A program made the translations under genes and the position numbers. Shown piece after piece: positions 55,913 to 64,000 of a stretch of 64,000 nt of DNA. The notes beneath the pieces were generated by a model that saw nothing but the letters and a program-made list of their open reading frames with translations, was not told the origin of the DNA and did no database searches. The stretch comes from Anseranas semipalmata. Taxonomy: Eukaryota; Chordata; Aves; Anseriformes; Anseranatidae. The stretch covers positions 247,782-311,781 of the forward strand of contig VXAA01001400.1 of assembly GCA_013399115.1 (NCBI GenBank), given 5' to 3'. Each line of letters opens with the position of its first letter. Positions within the stretch are counted from its first letter, which is position 1.

Positions 55913-58900
55913 CCCTCCCTATTTTTGCTCAACAGACCAGTGCTGGACTCGCTTGCAGGCTGTCTCCATGTCTCTGGCAGCCTGGCCAGAAGGTGTAAGG
56001 CTGCCGGAGAGCTCGGCTGAACCGGGAGCGTTCTCCCTCCTTCTCCTCCAGCCAAAGCCCGGTCCAGTGCCTGCCCAAGCTGCTGGGGCCGCCCGCAGGA
56101 CCTGGCTGGGCCCCAGTGAGGGGCTGTGACATGCTTTGCAATCCCTCCTGCTGCAAGGAACAGACAACTGCATCTTCAGCTTTGTCCAAGCACTGCACAC
56201 TCCTTCAGGCTCGGCTCCTGGCTCTGGCCATGCCCTCTTGGGACCTCATGAGCCGCTGTCCTGGTGGCAACTGGTTGCCACAAGGTCATCGAGCCACATA
56301 TGTCACATCAGTCCTTTGTTAGCGATGGCTATCAGGACAGGAAGGCCTCAGATATGGCCTCTGGTTTCTTAACAGCCGCCGCAACTGCTGCTTCAGTGGA
56401 AAAGGGCTCTGTTCGCGGAAAGCTCTGGTGATGGCTGGGCTGTGACGCCGGGGCGGGGCCCCGCCAGGTGGCTCGGCACTACCAGAGCTTGGCTGTGGGC
56501 TGTGAGGTGCTTGGCGCTGGGGCGAGCCCTGTGAAGGCTTGCCAGCGGTGGCCCAGGTGAGCGTCGTCTTGTCTCCGGAGCTCAGAGCACCGATGCTTTA
56601 TGTTTTCCCTTTGCATTTGTAAATCTAAAAGCATGAGGGAACAGCTCATGAACCAGCACTGTCCATCCATGCTCCCCAGTGAAAACAACAAAACAGCGCT
56701 GCATCATTTTTGCCGCCTCCTCATGTTGGTGTCCTTGTGGGCAGCTGCCCTCTCCCTGCTGCTTTCCTTAGGTGGCTGCATGCCCTAGAACAGGAGGCAC
56801 TGAGCCTTGGTCTTGACATCAAAGGAGGGATTTTTGTTGTTTATTTTGCAAATGCACTAACTTAGGGACAATCTCGGCACTGTTTGGCCATCTGATGCAG
56901 GGATTAGCACTGCTCTGAAGGAGCTGGTATTGATGTTGGGGTTTATTCCCTGCTTCGCTACTTCTCTTGGGATCTCCCTGTCCTTGCCTTGTGTTGCTCT
57001 TGGCAAATTTCCTCTTCCCTCTGTACTCTTCTCTCTGCTCTCCAAAAGAGAGGAAGTGGTCCATGCAAGTGCATGGAGCCCTGCTGGCCCTTTGTGGCCT
57101 CATTAGTCTAATGAACAGTGGTGGTTCTGCCCAAATGGGGGAGCATGGGGACAGCTCCTGTGGAGCTGCTCTGTCCCCAGCAAAGGGAGCAGCATTGCAG
57201 CCCCATGCAGGGCAGCCTTGCTGGGGGCTTAACAGGCTTTCTGAAATCCCACTGAGAAAATCGTCCACCCTAAAGGGGGGGAAGAAATGAGCTGCTGTTC
57301 CATAGGGCGCCCACCCCATCCCCGCAGTGCAGCAGCTCAGATGGACAAATTGATTCCTGTCCCCAGGCATGCGCCAGCAGGAGGTCTGCCCACCTTCCTG
57401 CCGCTGGAGGGGGGTGGGAGGAAACCCTGCGGCTGCAGGGGGCCTCAGTGCTGGAGACAGTGCCTGTCACTTTTGGCTTCTGAAAACGGGTGATGCCGAC
57501 TGCCCCGGTGTAGCTGGAGGTCATTATTTCTTCTCTGGAAGGTCGGTGCTGTCCACACATTTCCAGCAGCCACAAGGAGCCCACGAGGGCAGATTAGTCA
57601 GAGGTTTCATAATGACTGGCTTCAGCGGCTGTGATCTCAGGCTCAGGCACGTGCCAGAGCTGCTGCGTGCTGGGGCCAGGAGAAGCCGCCCTGGTGCCCA
57701 GCTGCAGTCGCTGTGCCCTAGAGGTGCAGCCTTGCCCAGTGCCTTTCCCCAGGCCCAGTCCGGTCCCACGCCAGCCCCTCCCTCCCAGGTCCACTGCTCC
57801 TTCCAGCACCACTTTTGTTCTTGTCTTTCCTTCATGGTCCAGACACGTTTTTCTAAAATGACCAGATTGCCTTGCATGCTTGGGAGAGGTGGTGTCCCCG
57901 GCTCTCCCCAGGCAGAGGTTTCTTTTTTCAACCTTCCCATAACCCACCACCTCAGGATTCCCACTCCGCAAACTGCCTTTTAATGGATTTCTGTGTTTCT
58001 TCCTAACCACAGAAAATTGTAACCCTGACAATATTTCCAGCAGTTTTTTTCTAGTCCTGCCTCACCATGCTGTGGGCAATGTCGCTGGCCAAGGCTGGCA
58101 TGAGCGGGTGCCGTGTAACCCCACATATGGGTAGTGGTAGCACTGAGCTTTGCAGTTGAGTTTCCCTAAATGCAGGTGCTTTGACTCATCCTGTAGCACT
58201 CCACGTGATTTTTTTTTTTTTTTTAACATATGGGCAAATGCAGCTCCTCCCCAGCATGATGACCATGTGTTGCACTGGAGGTCTGCAGCAATCAGGAGCA
58301 GGGGTGGGAGGCATGAGCACACTGAGCGTGGCCAGACACAGAGGGGAGCATTGCCTATGTCTGTAGATGGGAGAAGCAAGGCACAAAACCTGTGTGCTGG
58401 GGAGCAGAGGGACTCTTCACAGGCCAGCACACCAACGTGCGTTTTGGTGTCACACTAATTTGTAATGGATGAAAGTGTTGGGTCTCAGCACTATGCTTTA
58501 GCTTAGAGTGCTGAGGAAAGCTGGTGGTGACTTTGGATAGAGAGAGTTGGTGATTTAGGGGTGATTTCTGTGGGTGGAGGGTGGGGGAGCCTGAGTGCTG
58601 TGCCGTGCTGCCCTGGCCCCTGCACACACACACTCACACATGTGCCGGGGGCCTGGTGTGCTGCAGCACGTGGCCACGAAATCTGTTTCATCTCCATTCA
58701 TCCTCCCCTTGTCGGGATGGCTTGTGTGCACAGAGCTTGCTGACTCCTGATTGACTGTCAGTGGCTTTGCCTCTTCCAAGGGCACCCTGCTGACTCGTGG
58801 CATGTCCTTTTTTTTTTTTTTNGTGTGTTTCGGGAGGGGGTGGTGAATATAAATCCATTGTCTCTCATCACCTTGTTCTGATCTAATAGGGGTAGAGAGA

Positions 58901-61900
58901 CAGTGGTGCTTCCCTTTGCTAAGCACTTTAATTCATGATGATTTCTTAGACTTGATCTTCTCTGATATGTCATCAGTGTTTGCGGTCCACTGTTTTGGCC
59001 GCGTACAGTTTGGGAAACAAAGAATGAGCTGTGTGCTTGCAGGCTCAGATCCACACATGGTTGACATTAGGAGCAAGAATGTGACTTCCCATCTGAAGCA
59101 ACGAGCCCGAGCCATGGGCCACACCATAAATACTCCCCAAACAAGGCTGATCAACAGAAGGGAGAACACTGAAAAACCCGCCAGTACGTCCCCAGCGCCT
59201 GCCTGGCGAGACGTTCCTGAGCGGCGTCGGGCCGGTGGCGAGGAGGGTGTGGGGCTCAGCCCTGCGGATTCACATTCCCTCCTCCTCCTGTTGTGCAGTG
59301 TGTTCGCACCCAACTTTTTCTCATGGGTATGTCCAGGGTGGGAAGAAATGTCATTGCTGGGGTAGTGGTTGTTAGCTGTGACCTGCTGAAAATGGACTCT
59401 CCTGCATAGAGCTGCCATGCAAGCAGAGCAGGATCCAGAAGGCTGAACTGTGCCCGTGTGGTTTCCTGAAGCACCCAACCTGTCCACTGCAGTGCCCCAG
59501 CCATCCTGGCACACAGCACTTCTCAGAGGGGCAGTTTCATTTTCATTGGCTTCGGAGCTTTATCCCTGACATGCTGGGGATGGAGCAGGTGCAGAGGTTT
59601 GGGCTGAACGAGCACTCGAGACCCTTTCATCCTGGAGTCCCAGCAGCCTGCACACAGAAGTCCCTTTGAAGCCTCGCCACCAGTTTGCTCAGGGTTTCTT
59701 GGTGTGTTTTTTTCTTTTTAGAGCTCACCCCAATTTCACACATTTCCTGTCCTGTGCAGAAAGCAACCACCAGTACTGAAAGCAAACGGAGCAGGGTGAG
59801 TGTGGCTCTGCAGTGACTTCCCGTAGAAATTGTGCTGGATGCTAGAGCAAATGCTCTTATAAGGAAGATCTAGTTGGCTTTAAAGAGCTTTAGCTTTAAT
59901 TCTTGTCCAAAAAAGAAAACTATCCTTGCCCTGTCACTGGTATAACCAGACTGACCCATGCTAATACATGCAGCAGGGTCTCTGCGGACCTTGGCTGTGG
60001 TGAGCACAGGACAAGGTGGGACCCCAGTGCTGCCGGATGGTGCCTGCTTATGCTGCTTTAGCACTGCAGCTGACTGTTTTGCTGGACTGTGATGCATGAT
60101 GCATGATTGCAGAGACAGGTGGAGGGAGTGGAGAGGCGAGGAAGGGCTTATTTTCAGGGTGGGGATGTGCCCTGCATTTGTGCGAGAGGAGAGCTTCACA
60201 TGTGCCCAGCTGACGGCTGCTGACAGCAGAACCCTGGGGTAGTGGTGCTGGGTGGGAAGGAAAAATGAGCAAAACTCGGCTATAAATGTAGTACACCCCC
60301 CGATTATACACAGGCTATTGATGTTTGCTGCAGCACAGGGAAGGATCACAGGCACTTCAGCCTTTTGGGTTGCAAATGCAAATTGTCCTCTGACCTGCAG
60401 CCCTGTTGCTGGTGCCACTGTGCCTCATCCAGAAAAACTTCTCCCTGCTTCCGCCCCATTTCTGCTTCTGCCCTTTGCTTTCCAGAGCCTGCCCAGCCCT
60501 TGCCGGGCAGACACGGGGCACGCCCAGGGCTGCTGTGGGGCACTCTGATCACAGCAGCTGCCACACCAGTAGCGGAAGTGGTTTCCCGGCCGGGGATGGC
60601 GAGGCCCCTCTCAGCAGCAGTCCAGGAGCAGGAGGGAATGGGTACATGGGAACGGGGGGGCTGGAGAGCACCCAATCCTTCCTCCTGCACCCATCTCCCA
60701 TGCAGGGCACTGAGATCCCCCCGCAGCAGCCTCTGAGATGGGCCAGGGCAGCCACAGCTCCTCGCTGAGCTCTGGAAATGGGGCATCCATTGTAACCCCA
60801 GGCATCAGGGGTGGATGCAGGAACCCCAGGGGTGCATGCAGAGCTTGATGTTGCCCTGTCCCTGCCGGTGCCCTTGGAGTGCACTGGGGTGGACCCAGTG
60901 AGCAGTTGGTGCATCCCTGCAGGGCAGCATTGTGCGTGGGTCAGCATCGCAATGCGGTCCCCAGGTTGAACCCCTGCCAGGGAGCAGCTATTCCTCATAG
61001 CCATAAACTTAAATGTTTACATGTTTAAGTGTTTCTGTCATTGAAGGATTAGGGTCTAACCCAGTCTGCAAAATTAGGCATCTTCACTTGAGAAGTGGGA
61101 GTTAGGTTTGAATCCCAGGGCAGAGGGTGCCGGCCCCAACACACCGCGCTGGTGGGGTGCCTGGGGCATCCCAGGCTCAGAGCTGCAGTGGAGGGAACCG
61201 GTTCATTTGCCCCTGGCCCTGCAGAGAGGCAGTGCGGCATGCCAGGCTGGTAAAATGGGCACAGGGATGTCCCCAGCAAGGGTCCTGCAGCCCCTGAACA
61301 CCAGTGCTGTGTCATGGCAGGTGCGTCTCCTCGACCGAATTCAGCAGTGAAGGTTCCAGGTGCTATTTTTGTCGGCTGAGGTTTATTTAATTATTTGCAA
61401 TGTGCCCTGCTTCCACATGTTAGATCAATCACTCACTTGTGCACAGGTGACAGAAGGGACATCCAAAGATTTAGAAAGAGGCTTTTTCATGGCTGCAGTG
61501 TGCCTGAACACCTGGTGACTCTCCAATTGGCCTCTTTTGTCTAATTTGGCACGTAGTTAATGTTCATCCTGACCATGCCTACCCCATCCCTGGCTCCTGT
61601 GATCGAGGTTGCAATGGGGTTCAAGGAAGAGAACGTTTTGCATTTTTCCATGAAAAAAAAAGAAGAAAGCCTCTTCCATGCTAGTGCAAGGCACAGGAGG
61701 ACCCAGCTGGACACACAGCAGATGAGCCGGGAGTCACCCAGGTTGTTAATTGCTCTAATTTACCTGTGCAAGAGCAGCGGGTGGGATGCAGCACCAGTGC
61801 ACCCGGTGCTGTACAGACCCTGGTGATGATACAGTGCACTGACAGCCTAAATCAACACCAAAGCTGGCTGCGACCATGGTCTGCAGCAGGAGTGGGACCC

Positions 61901-64000
61901 ATGTGTGGGTCCCTGGGGTGCTAGGCACAGCCTTCAACCACAGCATCCTCCTCCTCACTTCTTCCCTTTCTAAAAATGCTTTTTTTTTTTTTTTTCCCAA
62001 GAAAGTGGGACAGTCAACGCGTCTGCAATCTGGGGGTATTTTCCATAACATAAACATATTAAAAAGAAAAAGAAAAGGGAAAATAAAAAGAAACAATGAT
62101 TTTCCATTCCCACTGGAAGAAGCCAGTGCCTTTGGAACATGAGGAACGTATTACTCAAGCTATTGTAAAATAAAATATAAAAACAACCAAAATAGGAGAA
62201 GGCAGAGTTGTTTTTTCTTTCTTTCTTTTTTTTTTTTAAAGAAAAAGAAGGCTTGAGTTGGGAAGGAAGACACTGAAAAATGTGCTTTTTTCAACAATCT
62301 CTGTTGTGCAGGAGGGCCCTGCAGGAGGCCTGACCTTTGCCTCTGGGATGGCCGAATCCTGGATGGGAGGGATGTGAAAGGTTGGAGAAAGAGGCTTCTG
62401 GGTCTGTATTTCCATTTGGGGAGATGAGGGCTGGGAAGGGACCTCCTGGCACCCCGCGTTGTCCCATCGCCTCAGGGAGAAGCAGCTCAGGAGGGATTTG
62501 TGTCCCCGAGGTGCCGACAGCCACAACATGGGGCAGTGGGCACGTGGCAGCCAGGGATGTGCTCACAGCTGCACAAATGGCCACTGGCTAGCACAGCCCC
62601 AGCCTGCCTGCCAGGCACCCACCGCGCCTGCTCAGGTCTCAGCCGGTGCCTCGCGTCGTGTCAGGGTTTGACGTCGTAACCACGAGCGGCCAGCTCGGTT
62701 CGGGCGCTGGGGAAGCTGCATGCCTGCGGGAGCCTGGCCAGGAGGCGTTCACGCTGCGGGAATGCGAGGGCTGGGAGGAGGTACCTTCGAAGGGTCGTTT
62801 CTGCTGGTAATCATGGGAGTTAGGGTTCTGGGGCTGCATTTTTTCAGTCACTGTGTGTGTGTTTGCTATATTGGGATGCGATTTCACAATGCAGCATGGT
62901 TTTTGTTAAAATAGCTTCTAAAAATCAAAACAAAATGGTAGGAATTATGTTAGCAGCACAGCCCTGGGCCAAAGTCTGCTCTGGCTTCCCGCACCCTCTG
63001 TGCCTCCTGGTCCCTGGCCACGGCTCAGTCTGGCATGGGGACAGGCAGACTCAGGGTGTCGCAAACTCTCCACATGCCTAAGGAGAGCACGCTGGTGCCC
63101 GTGGTTGCAGTGCGGGGTGAGTCAGTCACTTACAGATGCATCAAACCTGGGCTGGGCTCTGCTGGAGGTTTCCCGTCGGGCTCCGGGTGCAGCCCTGGCA
63201 TCTTGGTATGGAGCCACAGCATGGGTTTTAGTGTGTCCGTTAAATGGGTGTTGGTTAAATGGTGCTTGGTTTGTGGTTTAAAACTGCAAAGGTTCATGCA
63301 TCAATGGTAACTTTGTAATGAAGGGGAGTTCTCGCGATGAAAACTTCAGCAAGCAACTGAAGCATTTGTTTTCTGATCTCTGGAGTGAGCAAGTGGGTTA
63401 TTCCTGGGAGAGGCACGTTTCCTAAGGAGAAATGCAGCCTGTGCACACCTCCCATCCAGCCTGCTGCCAGTGGCATGGTTGTTACAGGAATATCCCCAGC
63501 TGTAGCTTGATTTCTTTCCTGATAAGGAGCCAAGAAGCTGGGGAGGAAGCTGCACTCATTACAAATATTAAAAACTACTGCTAGAGTTGCCTACTTCCAT
63601 TCCTGTTCAGACACTTTGCGTGTCCCAGTGCCGTCTGCCCACAGCTCTGCTGGAGTTAATGGGACCATTTGAGTGAAATTATTTGCACATGCCTTGACGT
63701 CTGTGGAATCAGCTTGTCTCACCCAAACGCTGATTTCTGCCTTGTGCTGCTGCAGGGAGACGCGGGAGATTGTTTATCGGTGTAGTGGGGATGTCTCACA
63801 TTCAGCAAAGGCAAGTGCATGAGAATTGCAGATAGATATTTGGGCTTGCTGTGGGGCAGCAGCTCGGGCTGGTAGCGGGGAGATGCACTGAGGTGCGTGG
63901 AAAAGCTGCAGAGACCATTTCTTTGCAGCCTGGCAGACTTTAAACACCAGACACAGGCTGTGCCATCCCCTTTAAAATCAAAGCATATGCATGGAGATAA

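Larger units (their letters stand above)
53162..64000 (+). other. RUNX3: RUNX3 intron 1 (5' part)
   Basis: It begins at the P1 donor and runs to the window end. I found no sequence that could encode the next exon or the P2 start, so the P1-P2 intron exceeds 10.8 kb, in keeping with its large size in other vertebrates. It contains an AT-rich block at 54940-55560, an A-rich tract (55855-55912), T-tracts at 55543, 58209, 58808, 61980 and 62226, AACCACAG at 58005 and TGTGGTT at 63272. No other gene recognised. Confidence 0.8.

Noticed and set aside
57421..57460. CTCF-like GGCTGCAGGGGGCC in intron 1
   Set aside because: About three mismatches to the core, too weak to list.
53162..64000. Second RUNX3 exon or P2 promoter within the window
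   Set aside because: I looked for a CpG island and for coding of the PSTSRR-type sequence after an acceptor and found neither.

Overview
This window looks like a stretch of vertebrate nuclear DNA from a bird or close sauropsid, probably a GC-rich microchromosome-type region. Three things suggest this: GC-rich and AT-rich blocks alternate, I recognise no interspersed repeats (no CR1 tails, LTRs or SINEs), and the intergenic space upstream of RUNX3 is short. It is draft sequence, with one 335-base N gap (40403-40737) and single Ns at 299, 5879 and 58822. Almost none of it is coding. Long open frames are scattered through the GC-rich parts but carry no domains, and I treat them as chance.

Left end (1 to about 520): a CpG-island promoter. 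On the minus strand it holds the 5' end of a gene: a start codon at 163-161, a 17-codon first exon, a 79-nt intron, and an 11-codon piece of exon 2 that leaves the window at base 1. The acidic N-terminus and the mammalian neighbourhood make SYF2 (a spliceosome-associated factor) the best candidate, but this is not proved.

Middle (about 0.5 to 52.5 kb): a gene-free interval. GC-rich unique sequence is interrupted by AT-rich blocks of 0.2-0.9 kb that look like conserved regulatory elements; several hold RUNX motifs. Also present are a 21/79-bp minisatellite (4524-4800), a CAG/CTG palindrome fused to a GATTGT hexamer array (14359-14455), a CpG island cut by the assembly gap (40738-41010), a second CpG island (48140-48490) and assorted simple repeats.

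Right end (52.5 to 64 kb): the distal P1 promoter and first coding exon of RUNX3 on the plus strand (53104-53161). The exon encodes MASNSIFDSFTTYSSTFLR and ends at a consensus splice donor. The tandem RUNX sites typical of RUNX-family P1 leaders lie at 52956-52970. Everything after 53162 is RUNX3 intron 1; the Runt-domain exons and the P2 promoter lie beyond the window.

The window is therefore mainly the upstream regulatory landscape of RUNX3, bounded on the left by a divergently transcribed housekeeping-type gene. The likely logic is RUNX auto- or cross-regulation at P1, plus distal elements in the AT-rich blocks.
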